A DNA stretch of 64,000 nucleotides from DASQPR01 sp963836785 (GTDB lineage Bacteria; Actinomycetota; Actinomycetes; Mycobacteriales; Micromonosporaceae). The notes below the pieces were generated by a model. The model worked only from the letters and a program-made list of their open reading frames with translations, searched no databases and was not told the origin of the DNA. Position numbers and translations under genes: made by a program. Position 1 is the first letter of the stretch; every line of letters begins with the position of its first letter. The DNA is taken from assembly GCA_963836785.1 (NCBI GenBank), contig CAWIKW010000005.1:124001-188000 (forward strand). Direction: 5' to 3'. Shown here in pieces: positions 49,801 to 57,002 of the stretch.

Positions 49801-50164
49801 CGTCGTCGTTCCGGACCTGGCTCGCGGTGACGAGGCGTTCGAACCGTACGGCGTCGACAGCGTCGGGTTCCACCGTCAGCCGGTAGCCGTCCGTCTGCCC
49901 CTCGACCGACCCTTCCGGCAGCGCCTTGCGCAGCCGGGAAACCAAGCGGTGCAAGGCATTCGTCGCGTCGGCGGGCGGCTGCTCACCCCAGATCCAGTCG
50001 ACGAGCGTTGCCTTCGGGATCACGCGACCAGGTTCGAGCGCGAGGGCGATCAACAGTCCGCGCAGCCGTGCGCCCGGCACGTCGGCGAAGGCACCGTCGT
50101 CCGTGCGCACCTCGAACGATCCAAGCATCCCGATCTGCACCTGGCCGATTTTGCCATGGGCCAT
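46799..50164 (-). CDS. AfsR/SARP-family regulator (BTAD, NB-ARC ATPase, TPR) with chimeric C-terminus
   Basis: 1121 residues. N-terminal OmpR-like DNA-binding domain (~1-95: MLGSFEVRTDDGAF, LVDWIWGEQPP, LRKALPEG), BTAD helical domain (~100-245), STAND ATPase (~285-560) with P-loop LIGPGGSGKT, Walker B ALLILDNCEHV, sensor ILATSREPLGI and GMPLAIELAAA, then TPR repeats (~600-1030). It likely activates specialised metabolism or efflux genes, probably the divergent-facing ABC operon or the methyltransferase. The last ~90 codons (from about 47030 down to 46799) run antisense over the permease relic and the terminator, so the native C-terminus is lost. Start: ATG 50164; GTG 50140 is possible. Confidence 0.88.
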   Translation of the reverse strand: MAHGKIGQVQIGMLGSFEVRTDDGAFADVPGARLRGLLIALALEPGRVIPKATLVDWIWGEQPPADATNALHRLVSRLRKALPEGSVEGQTDGYRLTVEPDAVDAVRFERLVTASQVRNDDGPRRVRLLREAVGLWRGAAMQDVGLPDSAAFDAAVARLEGLRLTALEDRFDAEVGLGHGAELVAELTDLVAAHPLRERLVAALMRALVAAGRRSEALLAYQRTREALADALGVDPSPELSALHVALLRGDVGRREEERKTNLRAELTSFVGKEADVVVVRELVAEHRLTTLIGPGGSGKTRLATETARTLLGDMPDGVWLVELAAIGADGDVAQSTLAGLGMRDALLGEAPNADLTDRLIAAIREREALLILDNCEHVIESAAAFAHRVLGECRRLRILATSREPLGITGEALWLVEPLALPEGDASSSEIESSPAVRLLLDRAAAVRKDFAVDARTLSTMVRVCRALDGMPLAIELAAARLRTMSLDQLAHRLDDRFRLLTGGSRTALPRHRTLRAVVDWSWELLTDAERTVLRRLSVFSGGASLEAAERVCAGDGVEKEEVLELLTSLAEKSLLVAEGNGAPRYRMLGTIKEYAGHRLAEAGESDLARQAHLDYFTELTETAEPHLRRAEQLKWLATLEIEHDNIGSAMRGALAAGEAHAAMRLAAAAGWYWWLGGHKTEGMELITAATETFGEVTDEIRATVYALVVLFVSSGPGDEHQAAEWIHKAYRLSQRGQSRHPGMRLVAPLERMLQAPDAFLPAWEPLLDDEDPWVRALARLHLGKMRIMLGQDGRDADTYLETALAEFRALGERFGISFALTELAERIAVRGEFAGACEHYEQAVAVVTEVGAIDDIIRMRSRLAQLYWLLGDEDSSAAAVAEAQRCAERVTWPGALAVLALSQAELARWRGDAEEAYQQLGVATSVLGDEAEQANIRAVTHDLLGYLADDLSEARTHRASACQAASEAGHAPLIAQVLVGVADLALRRDQYEQAARLLAASAGVRGLTDRSHPDVARIEQFARGRLGDARFAEAAREGTQTSWSAAGQGHARRLNVASAHRYPTRGIPTDQAWGRADRHSVRSSAISWERPDRSCVYSRHTRRRHHGAVAFQLSLLRVE
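46828..46858 (+). terminator. terminator after the DUF4097 gene
   Basis: 14-bp perfect stem (ACGCGACGGCGCCA and complement) with a 3-base loop, seven bases after the stop. It lies within the far 3' extension of the opposite-strand regulator frame. Confidence 0.85.
46944..47012 (+). pseudogene. relic of an ABC-2 permease 3' end
   Basis: Read on the plus strand, these 23 codons give AWSVGIPLVGYLCALATFKR-RA-stop, 19 of 22 residues identical to the end of the permease at 45164-45907 (AWSVGIALVGYLWALATFKK-RA). Weaker similarity extends upstream to about 46923. No start or other domain remains. The opposite-strand regulator is read through this relic. Confidence 0.85.
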
Positions 50165-50380
50165 CAGCAGGCATCCAATTGTTGAGGCGGCGCAGAAGGT
50201 TGTCGATACGACCGAACCGAGGCAAGTCTCCGCCCACTGCCGCTGCTCGCTACCTCGATCATCGATCTACGCCGGCTCGTCTCCAGCGCCAGGTGCTGAT
50301 ACCAGGTCTTACTGCCCAACTCTGCCGGCATGTTGCGATCCGCGCAAAAGGGTGCTTGTTGGGCGCGGTTGTGTTCCCGC

Positions 50381-51193
50381 TCAGCGGCGATGAGCAATGA
50401 CGATCCAGGCGCGGGAGTTGAACCAGACACCGTCCTCGCTCAGGTGCGCGGCGAGCGCCTCGCGCAGCCGCCCGAGCGCGTGGTCCGCGGCGGCGGGGTC
50501 CAGCCGTTTCAGTGCGTTGTTGGTGCTGGCGAAGCCGCGGACCCAGTCGAGGGCGCTGGCCACGTTCGGGCCGTAGTAGACCGGCTCGTGGACGTCAATG
50601 AAGGTGACGTCGGCGAATCCAGCGACCTCCAGGATTTCCGTCACCGCCGGTGGGTCGGCGAGCGAGAACGGATCCGGTCCGCCGGGAGGGAGGGCCATTG
50701 GCCGTTCGGCTGGTTCGAGGGATTGGTGGATGGCAACGTCCCACTCGTTGCGCTCGTGGGCCTGCCAGACCATCATCACCAGGCGGCCGGTCGGGCGCAG
50801 CGCCCGAGCGATGTTGGCGAACGCGGAGACGGGATCGTCGAAGAACATCGTGCCGAACCTGCTGATCGCCAGGTCGAAGCGCTCCGGCGGAAAGCGGTGG
50901 TCCTGTGCGTCGACGCATTCGAAGGTGACGTTGCCGAGCCCCTCGGCTCGGGCCAGCTCGCGGGCGCGCTCGACGGCGTGTGCGGAGATGTCGACGCCGA
51001 GCGCGCTGCCGGCCTGGGCCGTGCGCGCGGCCTGCCGGGTCGTCTGCCCCGTCCCGCACCCGATGTCGAGGACGTGGTCGCGGAACTGGATGCCGCAGGC
51101 CCGGCGCAGCACCTCGTTATGCCGCCGCAGTTCGGCGTCGTAGCCGCTGGGGCCCGGGTACTGCTGGTGATCGGCGTCCATCATGTACGGCAC
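50381..51193 (-). CDS. class I SAM-dependent methyltransferase
   Basis: 270 residues. Motif I VLDIGCGTGQTTRQAA, the acidic post-motif LGVDISAHAVERA, FECVDAQDHRFP, motif with DLAISRFGTMFFDD, and ARALRPTGRLVMMVW. The C-terminal helices vary, as in small-molecule methyltransferases. The substrate is unknown. It is transcribed toward the AfsR-like gene (gap of 216 bases) and may be part of its regulon. Lies inside the candidate island. Confidence 0.88.
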   Translation of the reverse strand: MPYMMDADHQQYPGPSGYDAELRRHNEVLRRACGIQFRDHVLDIGCGTGQTTRQAARTAQAGSALGVDISAHAVERARELARAEGLGNVTFECVDAQDHRFPPERFDLAISRFGTMFFDDPVSAFANIARALRPTGRLVMMVWQAHERNEWDVAIHQSLEPAERPMALPPGGPDPFSLADPPAVTEILEVAGFADVTFIDVHEPVYYGPNVASALDWVRGFASTNNALKRLDPAAADHALGRLREALAAHLSEDGVWFNSRAWIVIAHRR

Positions 51194-51201
51194 CGGGCCA
51201 C

Positions 51202-51501
51202 TTAGTCCGCAACCGGTCGGCTAGGGCGCCGGCGTACCAGGATGAGCAGTGCCACCGGCACCCGGTCGCAGACGAGTGGGGCGGTGAAGCCGCCCAGCGA
51301 TTGCGCGACGACGACCAGATCGGTCCGGTCGCCAGCCGCGGCGGCCACGGTGTCCGCGTACTCGGATAGGCCGGCCGAGTCGTCGTCACAGGGGAGATCC
51401 GGAGCTACGGTGTCATGGCCTCGCTCGCGCAACTCATCCGCCACCAGGTGCCAGTACCAGCCGACATCCCCGGCACCGTGGATAAAGACGAACGCAGCCA
51501 C
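51202..51501 (-). pseudogene. truncated alpha/beta hydrolase
   Basis: About 100 residues cover only the first half of an esterase-like hydrolase: AAFVFIHGAGDVGWYWH (oxyanion loop), APDLPCDDDSAGLSEYAD and the nucleophile elbow VVAQSLGGFTAPLVCDR. After LLILV the sequence ends in Arg/Pro and a stop; the Asp and His of the triad and the cap are missing. A full member has about 240 residues. The break lies nine bases from the methyltransferase start, so the 3' half was probably deleted. GTG 51501 is the likely former start. Confidence 0.7.
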
Positions 51502-51538
51502 CCGTGTCCCTTCCGCCGTGATGTTGACGCCTCGCCGA

Positions 51539-51587
51539 GTTCGCATCGAGGGTCTCAGGGGTTCGAATCACCTCAACTCCACCACAG
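51539..51587 (+). pseudogene. degenerate 3' half of tRNA-Ala
   Basis: 45 of 49 bases match the tRNA-Ala gene from the anticodon loop to just past its 3' end. Mismatches break the variable loop and one T-stem pair (CACCT for CCCCT). There is no D arm or acceptor 5' strand. Same orientation as the intact gene 7.8 kb upstream, as expected of an attachment-site duplicate. Confidence 0.85.
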
Positions 51588-51594
51588 CTCAACA

Positions 51595-51621
51595 GCCACC
51601 GCCCGGCGTCGGGACGGTGGC
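51595..51621 (+). terminator. hairpin terminator after the tRNA fragment
   Basis: GCCACCG paired with CGGTGGC, extended inward by CCCG/CGGG with one bulged A, then CTTTCGTCTTT. Same arrangement as after the intact tRNA, but with different sequence. Confidence 0.7.
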
Positions 51622-51846
51622 CTTTCGTCTTTGACGGGCGTCCAGGCCGACCTTGGGCATGCCGAGGATGAGCCTCCAGGCAAGTGTGCAAGCAGTATCG
51701 TCGTGGGGAACTGTGCCTCCTCGGCGGGTTATCGCAGCTCCGGGCAGTGGCGGAGTGCGGACTTCCGCTTCCGACCTCAGAGTCCGGGCGGTGCGAGCCA
51801 GCTGAGGACGCCCAAGGGTGATGCCTGGCAGACTCGGGGGGCCGCG

Positions 51847-52479
51847 ATGAACACGACGGATGTCCGGAGCACCGACACGAGCGGGAAAGCGGGCGTTAAG
51901 AACGTCGACATGAAGCTCGAGGTGGTCGTCATCCCGGTCTCGGATGTCGACCGCGCGAAGGAGTTCTACGGGCGCCTCGGATGGAGGCTCGACCAAACAC
52001 CGCCCGGCGTGGTCCAGTTCACGCCGCACGGCTCCGGTTGCTCGGTCCAATTCGGTGCGAACCTCACCGCTGCCGCACCCGGTTCGGCCAAGGAGTATCT
52101 GATCGTCTCCGACATCGAGGCGACCCGAAACGCGCTGCTCGCCGCCGGTGTCGAGGTGAGCGAGGTCTTCCACGTCGGCGCGGACGGCCTGGTCAAAGGT
52201 CTGGATCCCGAGCGTCGCAGTTACCGCTCGCGCGCTTCGTTCAACGATCCCGACGGCAACAACTGGCTGCTGCAGGAGATCACGACCCGACTTCCGGGGC
52301 GCATCGAGGCTGAAACGACGTCGTTCAGCTCCGCAAGTGATCTGGCGACCGCGATGCGGCGCGCGGCGGCCGCCCACGGCGAGCACGAGAAGCGCATCGG
52401 CGAAGCGGACCCGAACTGGCCCGATTGGTATGCGGAGTACATGGTGAGCGAGCAGACGGGCGCCGAGCCGCCGAAGTGA
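51847..52479 (+). CDS. VOC-family (glyoxalase-like) protein
   Basis: 210 residues. One VOC domain (about 20-145): EVVVIPVSDVDRAKEFYGRLGW, VVQFTPHGSGCSVQFG, YLIVSDIEATRNALLAAGVEV, SFNDPDGNNWLLQEI. The metal ligands of glyoxalases are only partly evident (Glu near the end, Gln). A C-terminal helical tail resembling phage/antitoxin-free DUFs (MRRAAAAHGEHEKRIGEADP, WYAEYMV) is common in this subgroup. ATG 51847 lies after a long non-coding reading. Substrate unknown; possibly an antibiotic or aldehyde adduct. Confidence 0.82.
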   Translation: MNTTDVRSTDTSGKAGVKNVDMKLEVVVIPVSDVDRAKEFYGRLGWRLDQTPPGVVQFTPHGSGCSVQFGANLTAAAPGSAKEYLIVSDIEATRNALLAAGVEVSEVFHVGADGLVKGLDPERRSYRSRASFNDPDGNNWLLQEITTRLPGRIEAETTSFSSASDLATAMRRAAAAHGEHEKRIGEADPNWPDWYAEYMVSEQTGAEPPK

Positions 52480-52498
52480 CGGTGGTCGTCATTCCTGG

Positions 52499-53452
52499 CT
52501 AGCCGTACGTGAACGCGTAGGCCTCGGCGCCGGGTTCGAGGAACGTGATCTCGAGGATCCGTTCGCGCACCGTGTCGTGCTCACGCAGGAGCTGGTACAT
52601 GCGGCCATCCCGGAGCACGCCGTTCCCGTCCTCGTCGACGTCTACCCCGTGCGAAGGGCCCGGAGCCGCGCCGTCGACGAACACCCGGAACGCAATCGGG
52701 TCGCGCACTCCCGGGGACAGCACCAGATGCGCGTCGCGCGCATCATATCGGCAGGCGATGCTCCCGCCGGCCCGGTCAAGCACGACGCTTTCGGGTCCAA
52801 CCGTCCACTCGCCGTCGAGAGCCCACTGGCTGAAGAGCAGGCGATCGGGGAACTCGTACGTCCGACGTTCATTGAGTACGGCGCCGTCCCGCGACATGAA
52901 GTGGCCGCTCCGACCGTAGCCGAGATACGTCTCGCGCATACGCAGGTGGTCCCAGTCAGCCTCCGCCTCTACGCCCTGCCCTTCGACCGAGACGAGCTCT
53001 CGTTCGATGCCGAGGAGCTCCTGGATGACCCGCTCCGATTCCTCGTACCGTCCTTCGCCGAAATAGCTGTCGCGGATGAGGCCGTCCGCGTCGACAAAGT
53101 ACAGCGCCGGCCAGTAATGGTTGTCGAACGCGTTCCAGACTGAGTAGTCGTTATCGATGACGACCGGGTAGTCGATCCCTCGCACCGTCGTCGCCTGCCG
53201 TACGCGCGCTAGTTCGTGTTCGAACGAGAACTCCGGCGTGTGGACTCCGATGACGATCAGGCCGTCGTCTCGGTACGCCTGCGACCACGCGCGGACATAC
53301 GGCTCCGTGCGCAGCCAGTTGATGCACGTCAGCGTCCAGAAGTTCACGAGCACGACGTGGCCGCGCAGCTCGGCGGGGCCGAGCGGCTCGGAGTTGAGCC
53401 ACTCGGTCGCCCCGCCGAACGAGGGCATGTGCAGTCGGTCGGACATGGTCAT
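52499..53452 (-). CDS. DipZ/TlpA-like redoxin protein
   Basis: 317 residues. Thioredoxin-fold redoxin domain (~1-170) with the site TCINWLRTEPYVRAWS (one Cys; the second is Trp, as usual in this family), IGVHTPEFSFEHEL and YPVVIDNDYSVW, WPALYFVDADG. A C-terminal beta domain resembling the DipZ carbohydrate-binding tail (~175-317) follows. No membrane part or signal peptide. Likely a thiol peroxidase-like or reductase protein. It overlaps the upstream epoxide hydrolase by ATGA, so the two are translated together. Confidence 0.85.
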   Translation of the reverse strand: MTMSDRLHMPSFGGATEWLNSEPLGPAELRGHVVLVNFWTLTCINWLRTEPYVRAWSQAYRDDGLIVIGVHTPEFSFEHELARVRQATTVRGIDYPVVIDNDYSVWNAFDNHYWPALYFVDADGLIRDSYFGEGRYEESERVIQELLGIERELVSVEGQGVEAEADWDHLRMRETYLGYGRSGHFMSRDGAVLNERRTYEFPDRLLFSQWALDGEWTVGPESVVLDRAGGSIACRYDARDAHLVLSPGVRDPIAFRVFVDGAAPGPSHGVDVDEDGNGVLRDGRMYQLLREHDTVRERILEITFLEPGAEAYAFTYG

Positions 53453-54675
53453 GACCGGAGCGGCCGGAAGCCGGCGCGGACCTCGGTCGCGAATAGGTCG
53501 GGCTCCTGCCACGCCGCAAAGTGATTGCCCTTGTCGACCTCGTTGTAATAGATGAGGTTGTCGTACGCTCGCTCGGTCCAGCTCCGCGGTGCTTGGTAGA
53601 TCTCGCGCGGAAAGATGCTCACGGCAGCCGGAACGGAGACGCCCTTGATGTCGAAGAACCCGAGCTTGTTCTCCCAATAGAGCCGGGCCGAAGAGATCCC
53701 CGTGTTGGTCAACCAGGTGAGCGTGATGTTGTCGAGCAACGCGTCTCGGGTCAGACCGTCGACCGGGCGTCCGTCGACAAAGGCCTGTGAGATGTCCTCG
53801 TAGCTCTTCGCGTCGTGGTCAATCATCCAGGCCGCTAGTGCGATGGGTGAATCCGCGAGTCCGTACAGCGTTTGCGGGCGCAACCCCATCTCAACTCCGT
53901 AGCCGATGCCCTTCGTGAAGAAGAAGCTCAGCTGCTCGTACGCGCGGCTTTCGTCGGCTGACAGGCCGGACGGCCGCGGGTCGCCGGCTCCGAGCACGTT
54001 GGACGCGATCGCCTTGGACACGTCGGGCGGAAGAGTGCCGGGCATGTTGGAGTGGATGCCGAGCAATCCCTGGGGCGCCTGTGTACCCATGAGATCTGTG
54101 ATGATCGCACCCCAGTCGCCGCCCTGCGCCACGTAGTGCGTGTACCCAAGGCGCTTCATCAGCTCGGCCCACGCACGTGCCACGTGGTCGGGGTCCCAGC
54201 CGGTGTCCGTCGGCTTGCCGGAAAATCCGTAGCCCGGGATCGACGGAATCACCACATCGAACGCGTCCTCCGCACTGCCGCCGTATGCCGGCGGGTCGGT
54301 GAGTGGACCGATGACGTTGAGCATCTCGATTATCGAGCCGGGCCAGCCGTGCGTGATGATGAGCGGCAACGCGTGCTCATGCGGCGACTTGACGTGAATG
54401 AAATGGATATCAAGGCCGTCGATCTCGGTCATGAATTGCGGTAGGGCGTTCAGTTTCGCCTCGCATTGGCGCCAGTCGTAATGGGACGCCCAATAATGCG
54501 CGAGTGCCTGCATGGTCGCCGTCTGCACGCCTTGCGACTCATCGGCGACGGTTTCCCTGTCCGGCCAGCGCGTGGCCTCGATGCGCGTGCGAAGCGCCTC
54601 TAGTTCTGCCTCGGGGATCTCGACCTTGAACGGCCGGATTGCGTCGGTCGCGGATGCTTTGCTCGTGGCAGACAT
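53449..54675 (-). CDS. epoxide hydrolase (EHN-type)
   Basis: 408 residues. An N-terminal EHN domain (~15-125: IRPFKVEIPEAELEALRTRI) precedes the alpha/beta core. Oxyanion motif HGWPGSIIEM, nucleophile Asp in AQGGDWGAII, Tyr residues of the cap (around YGFSGKP and SFFFTKGIGYG), and the catalytic His in KGNHFAAWQEPDLF. It adds water to epoxides, probably detoxifying. ATG 54675 follows GAAGGGAGA. A cluster of 14-bp direct repeats lies 30 bases upstream. Operon with the redoxin gene. Confidence 0.9.
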   Translation of the reverse strand: MSATSKASATDAIRPFKVEIPEAELEALRTRIEATRWPDRETVADESQGVQTATMQALAHYWASHYDWRQCEAKLNALPQFMTEIDGLDIHFIHVKSPHEHALPLIITHGWPGSIIEMLNVIGPLTDPPAYGGSAEDAFDVVIPSIPGYGFSGKPTDTGWDPDHVARAWAELMKRLGYTHYVAQGGDWGAIITDLMGTQAPQGLLGIHSNMPGTLPPDVSKAIASNVLGAGDPRPSGLSADESRAYEQLSFFFTKGIGYGVEMGLRPQTLYGLADSPIALAAWMIDHDAKSYEDISQAFVDGRPVDGLTRDALLDNITLTWLTNTGISSARLYWENKLGFFDIKGVSVPAAVSIFPREIYQAPRSWTERAYDNLIYYNEVDKGNHFAAWQEPDLFATEVRAGFRPLRS

Positions 54676-54704
54676 GCAGGTCTCCCTTCGGTATTGCACT
54701 CAAT

Positions 54705-54747
54705 GGGTTTGCGCTCATCGGGTTGCGCTCATTGGGTTGCGCTCATT
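54705..54747 (-). promoter_or_regulatory. three 14-bp direct repeats upstream of the epoxide hydrolase
   Basis: GGGTT-GCGCTCATT-type units at 54705 (one base longer), 54720 and 54734. The spacing of 14-15 bases and the place before the operon suggest binding sites for a regulator. Inferred only. Confidence 0.6.
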
Positions 54748-54830
54748 GACGTCGAGCCGGCGGGCTTGCGTGCTCCTGCCGTGACAACGGCTGGCCTGCC
54801 CTGTCTCACGAATCCATCGTCGGATGCAAG

Positions 54831-55577
54831 CTATGCGAGCAAATCCGCCAGCACGTCGTGTACGTCGTTCACCTCATGGAGCGGCGGAACGAGGTCGGCT
54901 CGGTTGTCCGGGTCGCGGGTGAAGATGTGCAGTCGACCGTCGTACCGTGCGAGAACCAGGTCGGTGCTGGCGCCGGCGATCTCAGCGGATCCCTTGGTGG
55001 TGTATTCGGTGGACGTGATCAGCGCCGAGCGTTCGGCCGAGGCGAGGACGGCATCCGCGTCGACGCCTGGCTTGTCATCGGCCACCGGTCCCTCGGGGAC
55101 CCAGTCGGTCAAGAACTTGAGAGCGTCTTCGACCTTGTACAGCCCGATCTCGTGAACGCCCAGTGCGTCGATGCGGACCATCAGACAGATGTCTTCGGGC
55201 TGCGGCAACAGCAGGATTCGCCAAGGCTCGCCCGGCTGAGTGCCGGTGGCCCGGGCATCCAGAACCATGCGCGCCCTCTGCTGGAAGGCGACCGCGATGC
55301 CCAGATCACCGCGCACCTGGACCTGCTCGCCGTCGGAGCCGGCCACCAGGAGCTGCCGGGCGGCCAGCGATCGGACGGCCTCGGCCAGCACCTCGTCCGA
55401 CGGACGGGACTCCAGGAAGTCGACGATCGCGTCGACGGCGGTCAGTTCCGCGACGGTGTACGCACCGAGTAGCACCGGTCCGGTGTTCACCAGGCTGACG
55501 ACGGCCGAGACAAGCCCGTCCTCAACCGATGCCGGGCCTGGACGCGTCGCGGCATCCCTGTCTTCGGGGTCACTCAT
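54831..55577 (-). CDS. uncharacterised protein B of a two-gene module
   Basis: 248 residues from ATG 55577; soluble, no membrane helix. Not recognised. An N-terminal helical part (VEDGLVSAVVSLVNTGPVLLG, ELTAVDAIVDFLESRP, AEAVRSLAARQLLVAG) could be a winged-helix-like unit. A beta-rich middle (EPWRILLLPQPEDICLMVRI, LGVHEIGLYKVEDALKFLT) and a C-terminal strand-helix (LVLARYDGRLHIFTRDPD, VNDVHDVLADLLA) follow. The general feel of the middle is like EspG/ESX-chaperone type folds, but I would not claim it. Overlaps gene A by eight bases. Confidence 0.6.
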   Translation of the reverse strand: MSDPEDRDAATRPGPASVEDGLVSAVVSLVNTGPVLLGAYTVAELTAVDAIVDFLESRPSDEVLAEAVRSLAARQLLVAGSDGEQVQVRGDLGIAVAFQQRARMVLDARATGTQPGEPWRILLLPQPEDICLMVRIDALGVHEIGLYKVEDALKFLTDWVPEGPVADDKPGVDADAVLASAERSALITSTEYTTKGSAEIAGASTDLVLARYDGRLHIFTRDPDNRADLVPPLHEVNDVHDVLADLLA

Positions 55578-56493
55578 CGCGCACCGCCCGCCCGACACCG
55601 CTGCCGACGAGCGACTCCATCGGGCGCTCACGCAAGATTGCGGCCGCCGTCCGCGACGGTGTCTCGGTGACCCACACCTGAGAGTTGCCGAACAACCCCC
55701 GCCCGGCCCGGCCGGAGAGCGCCCGGCCGAGCTCGGCGCCGGGGTCGGCTCGTTCGGGGGGCGGGAAGCGACCCGCGAGATCCTGCGACACGGCCGTGAC
55801 GTCGTCGGCGGCCTCGATCTGTCGCAGCGCGGAGGACAGCGAGTCCGCGACCGGCGCCGTCAGCGGGGTCGGGACCGCGACGACGGGCGACAAGTACATC
55901 GGCCGCCGTTCGGTCAGCCGGGACAGCCCCCACGGTCCGACGTTGCTGCGGGTTACCCGGTAGACGACGTAGTCCCAGAGATGCCGGAGATCGTCCAGGC
56001 TGGGCAATTTCTTCTTGCCGAACGCGGCCGGAGTCTTTTCCAGCTGCACCCAGGTGCCTTGGGCCGTCCGCCCGTGCAGCTTCTCTCGCATGACGCGGCC
56101 GCGCATCCCGATGTCGGGATACAGCGCCTTGTCGATGTCGGGGTGATGGCTGGACAGCCGTTGATGGCTCACCTTCTCGAACCGCCACTCGGTGTAGAGG
56201 TCGGGGTCGTCGACCAGAACGTGGCCACCGCACAGGATGTCTTGCAGTTGCGGCACTTGCAGCCCGTACCGCTCGAGATCGGAAATGATGGCCGCCTCTT
56301 CGGGGCTGAGATGTGCGACCGCGTTAAGGAGCCCCTTGCGGTACGAGCCGGCCCGCGCGGTGATCTCGATCATGAGTCGTACTCGACCGCGCACCTCCTC
56401 GGTGTGTGCGGCGCTCAACCCCGCAGCGGTCGAGGAGTCAGATGAGGCCCGCCGGGTGCGGGCAATGACGGAGGGTACGTGTCTACGCTCCAC
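55570..56493 (-). CDS. uncharacterised protein A of a two-gene module
   Basis: 307 residues, soluble. Not recognised. Regions of likely conservation: an N-terminal helix with MIEITARAGSYRKGLLNAVA, a segment HLSPEEAAIISDLERYGLQV, then GGHVLVDDPDLYTEWRF, KLHGRTAQGTWVQLEKTP and LRHLWDYVVYRVTRSNVGPW. The last ~90 residues are Ala/Pro-rich. The Trp, His and Arg in the middle could be functional. It has a GTG start and overlaps gene B. No sign of transposase or toxin motifs. Confidence 0.6.
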   Translation of the reverse strand: MERRHVPSVIARTRRASSDSSTAAGLSAAHTEEVRGRVRLMIEITARAGSYRKGLLNAVAHLSPEEAAIISDLERYGLQVPQLQDILCGGHVLVDDPDLYTEWRFEKVSHQRLSSHHPDIDKALYPDIGMRGRVMREKLHGRTAQGTWVQLEKTPAAFGKKKLPSLDDLRHLWDYVVYRVTRSNVGPWGLSRLTERRPMYLSPVVAVPTPLTAPVADSLSSALRQIEAADDVTAVSQDLAGRFPPPERADPGAELGRALSGRAGRGLFGNSQVWVTETPSRTAAAILRERPMESLVGSGVGRAVRDE

Positions 56494-56611
56494 TGCCCCA
56501 GTAGAGCATCAGGACGCCCGGCGCAGCACGAAGACGCGGAACTGGGCCGATCTCGCCGGATCTGGGCCGATGTCGCAGTATCCGCCGGTCATACGCCTGT
56601 CCATCCACCGC

Positions 56612-56968
56612 TCACGCGTCCCGCCGGTGAAGCAGCAGACCGCCGATCACCAGAGCACACGCGGCCCAGATGGCGAGGACGCCCAGTCCGGCCCAGCCGC
56701 CGATCGGCGGACTTTTCAGGCGCGTGGTGCTCTGGATGGCGAGGCCGGCCGTCATCGGCGCTATCTGCTCCAGATGCCGTCGCCACGTCGCGTCGGACAC
56801 CGATCCGATGATGATCGGAAACAGGTAGAGGAGGCCGAGGACGATCCCGATCGCGCTGGCGGAGTCGCGTACGGCCGTGGCGACGCCCAGGCTGAGCCCG
56901 GCGACGAGCAGGAGGTACAGGATCGATCCGGCCGCGGCGCGCAGTGTCGGCCCGTCGTAGAGCGACAT
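56612..56968 (-). CDS. ABC-2 permease, 3' half of a frameshifted gene
   Basis: From MSLYDGPTLRAAAGSILY the frame gives the last three to four helices of a DUF/ABC-2 type permease (LLLVAGLSLGVATAVRD, GIVLGLLYLFPIIIG, GVLAIWAACALVIGGLLL) and the family ending LHRRDA. The same ending (RRRDA) closes the neighbouring permease at 57422. Upstream of 56968 the frame continues coherently (LILPDRGYSAAHGYAV) to about 57022, where it should join the next entry. One extra base in a CCC run explains the break. Alone, this half could not form a transporter. Confidence 0.7.
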   Translation of the reverse strand: MSLYDGPTLRAAAGSILYLLLVAGLSLGVATAVRDSASAIGIVLGLLYLFPIIIGSVSDATWRRHLEQIAPMTAGLAIQSTTRLKSPPIGGWAGLGVLAIWAACALVIGGLLLHRRDA

Positions 56969-57002
56969 GACTGCGTAGCCGTGTGCCGCCGAGTAGCCGC
57001 GG

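Larger units (their letters stand above)
43808..51587. mobile_element. candidate relic genomic island at tRNA-Ala
   Basis: The left end is the 3' end of an intact tRNA-Ala. The right end is a direct, decayed repeat of its last 49 bases. Both copies are followed by a hairpin terminator. Contents: ABC efflux operon with DUF4097, AfsR-like regulator, relic permease, methyltransferase and truncated hydrolase. There is no integrase, excisionase or transfer gene, so if this was a mobile element it has lost its mobility genes. A tRNA duplication with later loss is an alternative. Confidence 0.5.

Noticed and set aside
46922..50185. Open frame of about 1087 codons on the plus strand opposite the AfsR-like regulator
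   Set aside because: Amino acid content (Arg, Gly, Pro, His excess) and codon pattern are those of an antisense shadow; the minus-strand gene has full domain structure.
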